Positions 7,050 through 14,772 of a stretch of 22,397 bases of DNA are shown in pieces. Numbering within the stretch: the first letter of the stretch is position 1; every line of letters starts with the position of its first letter. The notes under the pieces are model-generated. The model did no database searches. It was not told where the DNA came from and saw only the letters and a list, made by a program, of their open reading frames with translations. A program made the translations under genes and the position numbers. This DNA comes from an uncultured Acidiphilium sp. (lineage in GTDB: Bacteria > Bacillota > Clostridia > Christensenellales > Borkfalkiaceae), in assembly GCA_902495325.1 (NCBI GenBank), contig CABUWK010000041.1, positions 1 through 22,397 of the forward strand, read 5' to 3'.

Positions 7050-7083
7050 AGCAATCCTGTCGTAACGATGGGATGCTTTTTTT
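7050..7083 (+). terminator. Intrinsic terminator of the SAM riboswitch
   Basis: AGC(A)ATCCTGTCG pairs with CGATGGGATGCT (7050-7062 with 7066-7076) around a TAA loop, with one bulged A and two G-U pairs, and is followed by seven Ts (to 7083). It lies nine bases after P1, the arrangement of a transcription-attenuating SAM riboswitch. Which state favours it depends on an antiterminator that I could not define. Confidence 0.75.
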
Positions 7084-7124
7084 ATGCACTCTTATGGGAA
7101 ATAAAAATAAGGAGCGTATATAAA

Positions 7125-7430
7125 ATGCGTACAATCAAACAATTCATCAGCAAAACAAACAAGGTCTATTTCTTTATGAAAGACAAAGCCACCTGCCGTA
7201 GTTTCTATCAAGCAGCTGAAGCGGAAGGTATATCTTTTTGCGGAACTCCGCCTACGCAAAAGGAAACTACCGACATCGTCGCACTGCTGCCAAGTAGCGA
7301 AATATGCTATGTCGGTTGGGCAGGCAGAATGTGCTATCACAACTGCAAGAAAGGTGTGGTGCGTATTGATTATGAAAAACACTCATTCGGAAACGGGGAT
7401 TATCTGACAAAATTAAAAAGAGCAACTTAA
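7125..7430 (+). CDS. 101-aa protein of unknown function downstream of the SAM riboswitch
   Basis: The ATG at 7125 is preferred: it has AAGGAG nine bases ahead and lies beyond the riboswitch terminator. The frame is open from 7023, but that would translate the riboswitch hairpin. The product is small, basic and cytosolic, with KVYFFMKDKATCRSFYQAAE near residues 13-32, then CYVGWAGRMCYH and a conserved-looking RIDYEK. It resembles, from memory, small proteins common in conjugative and accessory DNA of Gram-positive gut bacteria. No methionine-pathway or methylase function can be read from it. Either a SAM-responsive switch really controls it, or it has replaced the switch's original gene. Confidence 0.75.
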   Translation: MRTIKQFISKTNKVYFFMKDKATCRSFYQAAEAEGISFCGTPPTQKETTDIVALLPSSEICYVGWAGRMCYHNCKKGVVRIDYEKHSFGNGDYLTKLKRAT

Positions 7431-7456
7431 ACTGCCTTTTATCCTCTGCAGACTAT

Positions 7457-7503
7457 AATTTTAACGATTACCACAATTTTAACGATTACCCATAAATTTA
7501 ACG
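7457..7503. repeat. 18-bp-period direct repeats
   Basis: A 16-base unit, AATTTTAACGATTACC, is present exactly at 7457-7472 and 7475-7490. A partial third copy, AAATTTAACG, lies at 7494-7503. It sits just after the 101-aa gene, in AT-rich DNA near the presumed edge of the island. It could be a protein-binding array or a slipped-strand duplication; no replication or integrase gene is near enough to choose. Confidence 0.6.
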
Positions 7504-7508
7504 CAAGC

Positions 7509-7556
7509 AAAAAAGCCCATCCACCGAAAGCGCAAAAACTCTCGGAAGATGGGCTT
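7509..7556 (-). terminator. Stem-loop terminator, best on the minus strand, possibly bidirectional
   Basis: AAGCCCATC (7513-7521) pairs with GATGGGCTT (7548-7556), with an inner CCGA/TCGG helix. On the minus strand it runs into a T tract (7514-7509). On the plus strand the tail is TTCTTCT, so it may also end the 101-aa gene. On the minus strand it would be a second stop after the tRNA operon terminator. Confidence 0.6.
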
Positions 7557-7612
7557 CTTCTATCAAAAATATGCTTTTTATGCCTCGAAAGGGCAAAAAT
7601 ACCCATAAAAAG

Positions 7613-7661
7613 CAATAAAAAACGCAGAATCGGCACAATTTCTTGTATCCTATTCTGCGTT
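7613..7661 (-). terminator. Terminator of the tRNA operon
   Basis: A perfect ten-base stem, AACGCAGAAT with ATTCTGCGTT (7661-7652 and 7630-7621), and a 21-base loop are followed on the minus strand by TTTTATTGC. It starts seven bases after the CCA end of tRNA-Glu. Confidence 0.8.
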
Positions 7662-7667
7662 CTTTTA

Positions 7668-7742
7668 TGGTGACCCCTACGGGATTCGAACCCATGATAC
7701 CGCCGTGAAAGGGCGATGTCTTAACCGCTTGACCAAGGGGCC
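7668..7742 (-). tRNA. tRNA-Glu (anticodon TTC)
   Basis: This is a 75-base cloverleaf with encoded CCA. The acceptor pairs GGCCCCT with AGGGGTC, the anticodon loop is CTTTCAC, and the T loop is TTCGAAT. It is the last tRNA of a three-gene minus-strand operon, and its 3' end faces the AT-rich island. Confidence 0.95.
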
Positions 7743-7782
7743 GTATTTAATTTATATTATCCGATAAACGGCTGTTTGCTGT

Positions 7783-7859
7783 TGGTGGCGACGGTCAGAT
7801 TCGAACCAACGACCTGCCGGGTATGAACCGGCCGCTATAACCAACTAAGCTACGTCGCC
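7783..7859 (-). tRNA. tRNA-Met elongator (anticodon CAT)
   Basis: This is a 77-base cloverleaf with encoded CCA. The acceptor GGCGACG/CGTCGCC is fully paired at position 1-72, which excludes the initiator. The anticodon arm GCCGG-TTCATAC-CCGGC resembles Gram-positive elongator tRNA-Met. A CAT tRNA-Ile2 is less likely but cannot be strictly excluded by eye. Confidence 0.9.
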
Positions 7860-7907
7860 ATAATATACGCATTCTTTTCGCCACCTTACGGCAGCGAATC
7901 GAATGAA

Positions 7908-7985
<78 letters not shown>

Positions 7986-8021
7986 ACGAATGCACAACGC
8001 GATCACGTTTAATGCTCATAT

Positions 8022-8050
8022 ATAATACACTATAATTGAAAAATTGTCAA
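8022..8050 (-). promoter_or_regulatory. Promoter of the tRNA operon
   Basis: On the minus strand TTGACA (8050-8045), a 17-base spacer and TATTAT (8027-8022) stand about 37 bases upstream of tRNA-fMet. Confidence 0.85.
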
Positions 8051-8497
8051 CTAAAAAACTATGGTTTTCAGAAAAATTTTTAAAGTTTTTTTCGGACGTT
8101 TTCCGGCATATCTTCGGCGGTTTTCGGAAAAGGTTTTCGCGATAACGCGGAAGATCTCAGCCACCGGCAATCGTACCCGATCCTTTTACGGACAGGCACG
8201 CGGGAAACGCTTCGAAGAGCCCGTGCAACCCCTGCGCCCGGATGTACATTTTTACGAAAACTCAAAGAGCAGCCTGCGAACTCTTCGCAAACTGCTCTTT
8301 GAAAATATATGATAAGGGGGAAAATGATGAGCATTTTCATTTGCCTTCCGGAAGAGTGTTGCCTCATCCAATCGACACGTATATGATACCTCATTTGGCG
8401 GAAAAATGCAATTCTATGTCGAATTTTTTACAAACACTGCCTTATTGTATCATTTTGGTGTCTTAAAATATCAACACAACAATCAAAATTGAACAAA
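8051..8497. other. Intergenic region between the tRNA promoter and the ABC exporter
   Basis: No convincing gene lies here. The frames of 83 and 104 codons on opposite strands lack ribosome sites and overlap each other. The region holds a strong hairpin (8262-8302), a small AAAATG/CATTTT hairpin (8321-8337) and otherwise AT-rich sequence. It includes the 3' side of the minus-strand exporter operon. Confidence 0.5.
8262..8302 (-). terminator. Strong hairpin, possible terminator of the exporter operon
   Basis: TCAAAGAGCAG (8262-8272) pairs perfectly with CTGCTCTTTGA (8292-8302), and inside it GCGAA pairs with TTCGC (8276-8280, 8284-8288). On the minus strand the tail is GTTTTCG, which is weak for an intrinsic terminator. 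It lies about 200 bases after the last exporter gene. It could also be an RNA-stabilising stem or a repeat element. Confidence 0.4.
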
Positions 8498-10249
8498 TCA
8501 CTCTTTTTCAAACTGGCTGTTATATAATTCGGCGTAGAAACCGCCCTTCGCGAGAAGTTCTTCGTGATTTCCCTGCTCGACGATATTGCCCTTATTCATG
8601 ACAAGGATCTCGTCTGCCTCGCGGATGGTGGACAGACGGTGCGCAACGACAAAGGACGTTTTTCCTTTCGTCAGACGGTCGAACACCTGCTGAATCTGAA
8701 TTTCCGTACGCGTATCGATATTGGAAGTCGCCTCGTCCAGAATCAGCATCGGCGGCAGACACAACATGACCCTTGCGATACAAAGCAGTTGTTTCTGCCC
8801 TTGGGACAGGCTTCCTTCGCCGATAACCGTATGGTAACCTTCCGGCAGCTTTTCGATAAAGGAATGACAATGCGCCAGCTTGCAGGCTTCGATCACTTCT
8901 TCGTCGGTCGCATCCGGTTTGCCGACCGTCACGTTATCGCGGACAGACGCCCTGCGGATCCACGTATCCTGCAGAACCATGCCGTAACGGCGGCGAAGAT
9001 CTTTACGGGAAACTTCCTTCACGGGGATGCCGTCGACGGAAATGCAACCATCGTTCACATCATAAAAACGCATCAATAAGTTGATCAACGTGGTTTTCCC
9101 GCACCCCGTCGGACCGACGATCGCAATTTTCTTTCCCTGCTCTGCCGTCAGATTGAATCCGCGGATCAGAGGAACTTCCGGCACATACGAGAAGGAAACG
9201 TTTTCGATCTTCACGTCTCCTTTCGTCGGCTCCGGAAGGGTCTTGCATACGCCTTCGTCCGTTTCGCAGGGTTCGTCGATGAGATCGAAAAGTCTCGTCG
9301 CGCTCGCCTTCGCGCTCGAAAGCTCGGTGAGCACGTCGGAAATCTCGTTAAAAGGTTTCGTATAGCGGTTGGCATAACTTAAAAGCGACAGCAACGAGCC
9401 GGCGGTGATCACGGAAAGAGAACCGATTTTCACGCCGTAAACGGCAAGCAGAGCGCCCGTCAGCGCGACGGATGCGTACACGACGGAATTGACGAACCGC
9501 GTGGTCGGATTGGTGAGCGAAGAGAAGAAAACGGCTTTGAAGGACGTTTTCCTGAGTTCGTCGTTCACGTTGCGGAATCTTTCGTTGAAATGCTCTTCCG
9601 CACCGTAAGCTTTCACCGTGGGAAGGTTTCCGAGCGTTTCCTCGATGATCGCCGTTTCCTTTCCGACGATCTCCGATTGTTTTTTAAAGAACCGATAAGT
9701 CTTTCCCGTAATGAACTTTGCGGTAAACAGGGAAAGCGGAGTGATCAGCGCCACGACAAGGGCGATAACGGGGTTGATGATCGCCATACAGACGAGCGTT
9801 CCCACGATGGTCAGAATGCCCGTAAAGAAACGGGAGAATCCGAGAAGCAAGCCGTCGGAAAGTCTGTCGGCGTCCCCGATCTCGATGCCGAGAACATCGC
9901 CCACGCGCTTCTGATCAAGGCTTTTCAACGGCAGGCGCTGAAGGTTGCGGAACACGTCGTTTCTCACCTTTCTCGTAACGCCGTTCGCGATCTTGTTGCA
10001 AAGCACCTCCGTGCCCCACTGCGAAAGCCCCGCAACGCCGGCGCAGATCAGAGCGATCAGACCGATTTTTTTCATCCGGTCGAAATCGACGCTGTCTTTT
10101 CCGACAATACAATCCGTCGCCTTGCCGAACAAAACGGGAAGAAAGAGGGAGGCGACCACAAAAATTGCGGAAAAGGACAAAGAGAGAATCAGCAGCCATT
10201 TATACCCTTCGATATAACGGAACAATCTTTTTAAAAAGGAACCTTTCAT
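8498..10249 (-). CDS. Heterodimeric ABC exporter subunit with the canonical ATPase residues, 583 aa
   Basis: This is a half-transporter with a six-helix type-1 exporter domain (about 1-310) and a nucleotide-binding domain. Walker A is GPTGCGKTT (379-387), the Q loop is VLQDTW, the signature is LSQGQ (481-485), Walker B is MLILDE with Glu506, and the switch His is His537. Catalytic Glu and His are intact but the signature deviates from LSGGQ. It therefore pairs with the neighbour to give one active and one degenerate ATP site, as in BmrC/BmrD and TM287/288-like exporters. The substrate (drug, lipid or peptide) cannot be told. The start at 10249 follows AAAGGAGAC and its ATGA overlaps the previous stop; an upstream extension to 10300 would overlap that gene needlessly. 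Confidence 0.93.
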   Translation of the reverse strand: MKGSFLKRLFRYIEGYKWLLILSLSFSAIFVVASLFLPVLFGKATDCIVGKDSVDFDRMKKIGLIALICAGVAGLSQWGTEVLCNKIANGVTRKVRNDVFRNLQRLPLKSLDQKRVGDVLGIEIGDADRLSDGLLLGFSRFFTGILTIVGTLVCMAIINPVIALVVALITPLSLFTAKFITGKTYRFFKKQSEIVGKETAIIEETLGNLPTVKAYGAEEHFNERFRNVNDELRKTSFKAVFFSSLTNPTTRFVNSVVYASVALTGALLAVYGVKIGSLSVITAGSLLSLLSYANRYTKPFNEISDVLTELSSAKASATRLFDLIDEPCETDEGVCKTLPEPTKGDVKIENVSFSYVPEVPLIRGFNLTAEQGKKIAIVGPTGCGKTTLINLLMRFYDVNDGCISVDGIPVKEVSRKDLRRRYGMVLQDTWIRRASVRDNVTVGKPDATDEEVIEACKLAHCHSFIEKLPEGYHTVIGEGSLSQGQKQLLCIARVMLCLPPMLILDEATSNIDTRTEIQIQQVFDRLTKGKTSFVVAHRLSTIREADEILVMNKGNIVEQGNHEELLAKGGFYAELYNSQFEKE

Positions 10250-11955
10250 CTTTCGTCTCCTTTCACCTGCGAAAGGTGGATCTCGCGGTAAGTTTCGCAA
10301 GTATTCATCAGCTCGTCGTGCGAACCGATCCCGACGACTTTTCCGTCATCCAGCACGACGATGAAATCCGCCGTGCGCACGGACGCCGTTCTCTGCGAAA
10401 CGATGAAGACCGTCGGCTTGGGTGAAAGATTATGAATGCTGCGGCGAAGCGCGAGATCCGTGGCATAATCGAGAGCGGAAGAAGAATCGTCCAGGATCAG
10501 GATATCCGGCTTACCGGCAAGCGCGCGCGCGACGGAAAGCCTTTGTCTCTGTCCGCCGGAGAAGTTTTTACCTCCCTGCTCCACGGCGGCGCCGAGTCCA
10601 CCTTTCGAGGAAACGACGTCCGCTCCCTGTGCCGTTTCCGCGGCTTCCGCAAGCGTCTCTTCGGAAATTTCGTTTCTGCCGAAGCGAAGATTGGAATCGA
10701 TCGAACCGTGGAAAAGCGTGGCTTTCTGCAACGCGATCCCGACGATTTTATGCAGTTCGTCTTCCGTATACGCGCCGACGTCCTTTCCGCCGATGCTGAC
10801 CGTTCCCGCCGAAGGGCGATACAGTGCCGGCAACAAATTGACAAGCGTCGATTTGCCGCTGCCCGTTCCGCCGATCACGCCGACCGTCTGTCCCCGTTCC
10901 ACGCGGAAGCTGACGTCCGACAAACTCTCGCCGCCTTCGCCGTACCGGACGGAAACATGATCGAATTCGATGTACGAATCGGACACTTTTCCCTGTTTCG
11001 GTTCGGGCAGCGTTTCCTCCTCGCACAAAACGGCGTCGATCCTCTTTCCGCAGGCAAGCGCCTTGGAAACGGAGACGATCAGATTTGCAAACTTAACGAG
11101 TTCCACGAGGATCTGAGACATATAATCATATAACGCAACCGTCTGTCCCTGCGTGAGATCGCCCTGCCCCACGCGGATCCCGCTGACGTATAACAGAGCG
11201 ACGATCGCACAGTTCACAAGCGCGAACGTCAAAGGATTGAGAAGAGAAGAAATGCGCCCGACGCTGTTCTGAAATTTCTCAAATGCGGCGGTTTTCGACT
11301 TATAGGCTTCCGTTTCGTTTTCTTCCGCACCGAACGCACGGATAACGCGGACACCCGTGAGATTGTCTCTCGCCGCAGAAGAGACCGCATCGAGCTTGCG
11401 TTGCGCCTCTCCGTAACGAGGCATCGTCGTCTTCATGATAAGAGCGACCACGACGGACAAAAGAACGATCACGGCAACAAATACGAGCGCGACTTTCCAA
11501 TCGATCAGAAGAGCCGCCACGAGCGCGCCGAGCACTACGAAGGGAGAACGGAGCAACAGGCGCAGAACGAGGTTCGTACCGCTTTGCAACTGGTTGATAT
11601 CGCTCGTCATGCGGGTGATCATAGGCGAAACGCCGATCTTATCCGTTTTTTCCAAAGGAAGTTTCAGAAGTTTGGCAAACAGGTTTTCGCGGACGTCGGA
11701 AGAAAAGCCCGTCGCCGCGCGCGCCGAGAAAAACTGCCCCGTAAGCGAGAATGCAAGACCGGCAAGACCGCAGACGATCATCAGAATAAAATCGACGATC
11801 ACCACGTTTTTCTGCCCGCCCTTCACGCCGCGGTCGATGATATCGGCTACGATGAGAGGAATGAGAAGTTCGAGCGTCGCCTCGCACAGTTTGAACAGGG
11901 GTGCGAGAATACAATCGCGCTTGTACTTCTTCAGATGAGAAAAAAGAACTTTCAC
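10246..11955 (-). CDS. Heterodimeric ABC exporter subunit with degenerate ATPase site, 569 aa
   Basis: A type-1 exporter membrane domain (about 10-310) is followed by a nucleotide-binding domain with Walker A GGTGSGKST (362-370) and signature FSGGQ (465-469). Walker B is ILILDD, so the catalytic Glu is replaced by Asp490. The switch His is replaced by Gln521 (IVSQRTASV). The degenerate site is completed by the LSQGQ signature of the partner subunit encoded immediately downstream, and the ATGA overlap supports equal synthesis. Translation starts at GTG (11955) after AAGGAG. The gene lies in the same direction and close behind the MoxR/VWA genes, so it may share their transcript, although a functional link is not shown. 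Confidence 0.93.
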   Translation of the reverse strand: MKVLFSHLKKYKRDCILAPLFKLCEATLELLIPLIVADIIDRGVKGGQKNVVIVDFILMIVCGLAGLAFSLTGQFFSARAATGFSSDVRENLFAKLLKLPLEKTDKIGVSPMITRMTSDINQLQSGTNLVLRLLLRSPFVVLGALVAALLIDWKVALVFVAVIVLLSVVVALIMKTTMPRYGEAQRKLDAVSSAARDNLTGVRVIRAFGAEENETEAYKSKTAAFEKFQNSVGRISSLLNPLTFALVNCAIVALLYVSGIRVGQGDLTQGQTVALYDYMSQILVELVKFANLIVSVSKALACGKRIDAVLCEEETLPEPKQGKVSDSYIEFDHVSVRYGEGGESLSDVSFRVERGQTVGVIGGTGSGKSTLVNLLPALYRPSAGTVSIGGKDVGAYTEDELHKIVGIALQKATLFHGSIDSNLRFGRNEISEETLAEAAETAQGADVVSSKGGLGAAVEQGGKNFSGGQRQRLSVARALAGKPDILILDDSSSALDYATDLALRRSIHNLSPKPTVFIVSQRTASVRTADFIVVLDDGKVVGIGSHDELMNTCETYREIHLSQVKGDER

Positions 11956-12065
11956 TTGTACTCCTTATATTTCGTTCTGCTACTGCCCGACGGGATAACG
12001 GCGTATCCGCCGCCGGTTGCGCAAAACACGTTTTTATCTTTCTTGTTTTCTTCGGGTTTCGTCAT
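11952..12065 (-). CDS. Possible 37-aa small protein between the AAA+ gene and the ABC exporter
   Basis: An ATG ten bases after the AAA+ stop opens a 37-codon frame whose TGA overlaps the GTG start of the exporter subunit (GTGA). This is the same kind of coupling seen elsewhere in the operon. The N-terminal third is Lys/Glu/Asn-rich; then come a Cys-Ala-Thr-Gly-Gly-Gly segment and a basic tail. It has no good ribosome site and would depend on coupling to the upstream gene. It could simply be spacer DNA that happens to be open. I do not recognise a family. Confidence 0.35.
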   Translation of the reverse strand: MTKPEENKKDKNVFCATGGGYAVIPSGSSRTKYKEYK

Positions 12066-12075
12066 TGCCGGATGG

Positions 12076-13500
12076 TCAGACCGTCTGTTTTGCCCCGAGC
12101 GCGCCGAGAGCTTTTCTTCTCAACGCCTCGTTTTCTCCGCCGATCAGAAGTTCGTCGTTCAACCGGTAAAACTCATCGCACCCGAACAACGTGAGAAAAG
12201 TAACGAAATCTTCGTTCATAAGAGAGGACGTAAGCATTGCCGTAAGCTCCTGTTTCTTTCCGAGGCTCTCCTCGGCAAATCGCAGAAGATTTCCGATTTT
12301 AAACGACGCATCTTCTCCGCCTTTCAGCATTTTGTCGCGGTTCCGCTTCAGTTCTTCTTCGGGATCTTTTTTATTAAAAAGATCGATCAGCGACTTATAG
12401 GCGGACTTTTTCGCAGGATCGCCGCATGTGGCAAGGAGAGAAGAAAAATGCGCGCTTTCTTTTTTTCTCTCTTCCGGCGTTTTTGCTTTTTTCAGCTCGC
12501 CTTCGGAAAAATTCTGATCGTTATACGCCGCGACGGCGGAAGACGCTATCCTGCAGATCTTTCCGCGCAGGATCTCCGCCACGGCGAAACGCTCGTCAAA
12601 CGGTTTTCCTTCGAGATCGATCTTCTTTCCCCTTCCCGTCTCCGCATCGTCCGACGAAAGAAGTTCTCGGTAACCGCCGAACAACCCGTAAAAACGGAAG
12701 AACGCAGAAGAAATCTCCGCGCTTCTCACGTACTGCGAAATGAGCGAAGGGGTGACTTCGTAACCGAACTTTTCGTACGAACGGAGTGCATAAGAAAGAT
12801 CTTCCCATCCGCGCGGCGTAACGAATTCGTATTCTGCCTGCCCGCGTTCGGCAAAAAAGAGCTTATCTCTGTTTTCGGAAAGAAACAGCAGAATGCTTTC
12901 GTGTATATCGTGATTGACCGCATACACGGAAAAAGCTTCGTAATCGGGGCTGACTTCCATTTTCTTCACGCGGTCGAGGGTGACCATATCGAGTTCGGTC
13001 GCCGATTTGTTATATTCCTCCGGGTTTCCCGCGGCAACGAGCACCCATCCGCGCGGGATCTCGTGCGAGCCGAATTTTTTGTGTTGCAGAAGTTCGAGCA
13101 TGGCGGGAGCAAGCGTTTCGGAAACGCAGTTGATCTCGTCAAGAAAGAGGATCCCCTCTTTCTTTCCCTGCTTTTCGATCGCCTCGTACACGTCCGCCAC
13201 GATTTCGCTCATCGTGTATTCCGTAACCGAATACTCCCTGCCCCCGAACGTTTCCTTTGCAATGTACGGAAGCCCGAGCGCCGACTGGCGGGTATGATGA
13301 GTGAGCGTATAACTTAAAAACCCGATCCCGAGTTCCTCGCCGATCTTACTCATGATCGCCGTTTTGCCGATGCCGGGCGCGCCGATCAGAAGAACGGGGC
13401 GCTGCCTTTCCAGCGGGATCAGATAATCTCCGTTTTCGTTTTTATCGAGATAGATGGTTACGGTTTTTTTGATTTCGTTTTTCGCTTCGAGTATATTCAT
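12076..13500 (-). CDS. MoxR-type AAA+ ATPase, 474 aa
   Basis: The N-terminal half is an AAA+ domain of the MoxR/CbbQ type: Walker A GAPGIGKT (40-47), Walker B ILFLDE (117-122), sensor-1 Asn159 in VAAGNPEEYN, and Arg177 in LDRVKK as a likely arginine finger. The C-terminal part (about 200-474) is helical and specific to this protein. MoxR ATPases work as hexameric chaperones together with VWA-domain partners to remodel or metal-load target proteins. The partner is the gene 26 bases upstream. The start has AAAAGGAG about 12 bases ahead. The target of the pair is not apparent; the repeat protein at the head of the operon is one candidate. Confidence 0.9.
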   Translation of the reverse strand: MNILEAKNEIKKTVTIYLDKNENGDYLIPLERQRPVLLIGAPGIGKTAIMSKIGEELGIGFLSYTLTHHTRQSALGLPYIAKETFGGREYSVTEYTMSEIVADVYEAIEKQGKKEGILFLDEINCVSETLAPAMLELLQHKKFGSHEIPRGWVLVAAGNPEEYNKSATELDMVTLDRVKKMEVSPDYEAFSVYAVNHDIHESILLFLSENRDKLFFAERGQAEYEFVTPRGWEDLSYALRSYEKFGYEVTPSLISQYVRSAEISSAFFRFYGLFGGYRELLSSDDAETGRGKKIDLEGKPFDERFAVAEILRGKICRIASSAVAAYNDQNFSEGELKKAKTPEERKKESAHFSSLLATCGDPAKKSAYKSLIDLFNKKDPEEELKRNRDKMLKGGEDASFKIGNLLRFAEESLGKKQELTAMLTSSLMNEDFVTFLTLFGCDEFYRLNDELLIGGENEALRRKALGALGAKQTV

Positions 13501-13526
13501 AGTCCGTTATCTCTCCTTTTTGCCTT

Positions 13527-14771
13527 TTATTCCGTGAGACGATATGCGAATTTCGGCACGGCGATTTTATCCTTTTCTTTGCCGAACAGCACGAACGCCG
13601 ACGGAAACGGGGGAACCCGCGCGGGGAACACCCCCATGCCGTCGGTAAAATATATCAACCCGCGGATTCGTTTTCCCGAGCGGGTTTCCTTTTCCAGCAG
13701 ATCGAAAACGGGTCGGAAATCCGTTCCGCCGCCGCCCGTCAGCTCGAAAGAATCCATCAGCGCGTCAAACTCCCTGCGCGTTCTCACCGTCACGTCCGAA
13801 CGGATGCGATCGTCGCACTGAATGATGCGGATGCCCGTTCCGAACTCTTCCCCGCCCGCCTGTCCGATCACGGAACGGGTCTCTTCCAGAAAAATGCGAA
13901 CGGGCTTTCCCTTCGTACTGCCGGAAGTGTCGATCGCGATCGCAAGGGCTTCGGCATGTTTGTCTTCCTTTGTTTCCGTGCTCTCGATCAGCGGAAGATT
14001 GCCGTATAACGAAAGCCCGTAAGTATAATAGTTCAGATCGAACTCGTCCTGCGAAAGCCCTTTCTTCTCTTTCTGTTTTAAAATGCGGCGCAGAAACGCG
14101 CGGTAACTCAACCTTTTTCCGGCGCTGACGGAAAGCAGATCTTTCATCGTACCTTCTTCTACTCCGGGCGAAGAAAAAGTCTGCAAAGCGATCTTTCTCC
14201 AGATCTCTTCGAGCCCGTCGTCGGAGGCTTCGCTCTCTTCTTTTCCGCCGCGGTCTTTCGTTTGCCACAGGGAATGATCGCAAAGGGAAAACAAAGCGGA
14301 CAGCCTGTCTTTTTCCTCCTGCGGCTTTCCTTGCAGATACCGTTCGCAGGAAGAGGCGTTCATTACGTCATATTCATCGATAATCGACTTATAAACGGTT
14401 TTTCTTTCCGATTCATCCCGATAAGATCCGAAAGAAAGCCCCATTTCGTCCGTCACGCAGGCGGTACAGATATCCGCCGCGACGGACCAGTCGAAAAAAC
14501 ATTCCGTTCTGTGAAAGGGATGCAGAAACAGGCAATGCAGAAGGGGATGAAGGACAACGACGGCACCGTCTCCGCCGTCCGCATAATACCGGAGGAGCTT
14601 CTCTCCGTCGAAATTCAGCGTCCTTCCGTCCGTTGCGACGAGATAAGGATATTCGCCGACGTTCATCGCAAGTTTTCCGAGCGGATAAGACAGATATCCG
14701 TATTCCGCGCAGATCTTGTTTTTTGCCGCCTGCAGAACCTCTTCCGCAAGGGCGGAAATATTTTCGTTCAT
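13527..14771 (-). CDS. VWA-domain protein with DUF2201-like N-terminus, 414 aa
   Basis: The C-terminal VWA-like domain has a complete metal-ion-dependent adhesion site: DTSGS (281-285), Thr350 in GGGGTDF and Asp377 in FTDG. The N-terminal part (about 1-170) resembles the metallopeptidase-like DUF2201 region. There the expected HExxH is HPLLH (75-79), so the catalytic Glu is replaced by Pro and protease activity is doubtful. Such proteins partner MoxR ATPases, and that gene follows after 26 bases. The ATG at 14771 follows GGGGGAG and lies one base past the stop of the preceding gene. An upstream extension to 14804 is less likely. Confidence 0.88.
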   Translation of the reverse strand: MNENISALAEEVLQAAKNKICAEYGYLSYPLGKLAMNVGEYPYLVATDGRTLNFDGEKLLRYYADGGDGAVVVLHPLLHCLFLHPFHRTECFFDWSVAADICTACVTDEMGLSFGSYRDESERKTVYKSIIDEYDVMNASSCERYLQGKPQEEKDRLSALFSLCDHSLWQTKDRGGKEESEASDDGLEEIWRKIALQTFSSPGVEEGTMKDLLSVSAGKRLSYRAFLRRILKQKEKKGLSQDEFDLNYYTYGLSLYGNLPLIESTETKEDKHAEALAIAIDTSGSTKGKPVRIFLEETRSVIGQAGGEEFGTGIRIIQCDDRIRSDVTVRTRREFDALMDSFELTGGGGTDFRPVFDLLEKETRSGKRIRGLIYFTDGMGVFPARVPPFPSAFVLFGKEKDKIAVPKFAYRLTE

Positions 14772-14772
14772 A

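Noticed and set aside
7023..7124. N-terminal extension of the 101-aa gene
   Set aside because: It would be encoded in the riboswitch tail and terminator hairpin. The ATG at 7125 has a strong ribosome site.
7439..7695. Two 65-codon minus-strand frames near the tRNA terminator
   Set aside because: They run through two terminator hairpins and, in one case, into tRNA-Glu. No ribosome site.
7668..7742. attL/attR duplication of the tRNA-Glu 3' end
   Set aside because: No second copy of the T-loop or acceptor sequence was found in positions 1-7660, and no integrase is present.
8061..8394. Overlapping 83-codon plus and 104-codon minus frames after the tRNA promoter
   Set aside because: No ribosome sites, basic low-complexity products, mutual overlap, and they cross the strong hairpin at 8262-8302.
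11401..13317. 638-codon open frame on the plus strand, opposite the exporter and MoxR genes
   Set aside because: It is Arg/Phe/Lys-rich with no domain or ribosome site, and lies fully antisense to genes with clear motifs. It is a by-product of GC-biased codon use.
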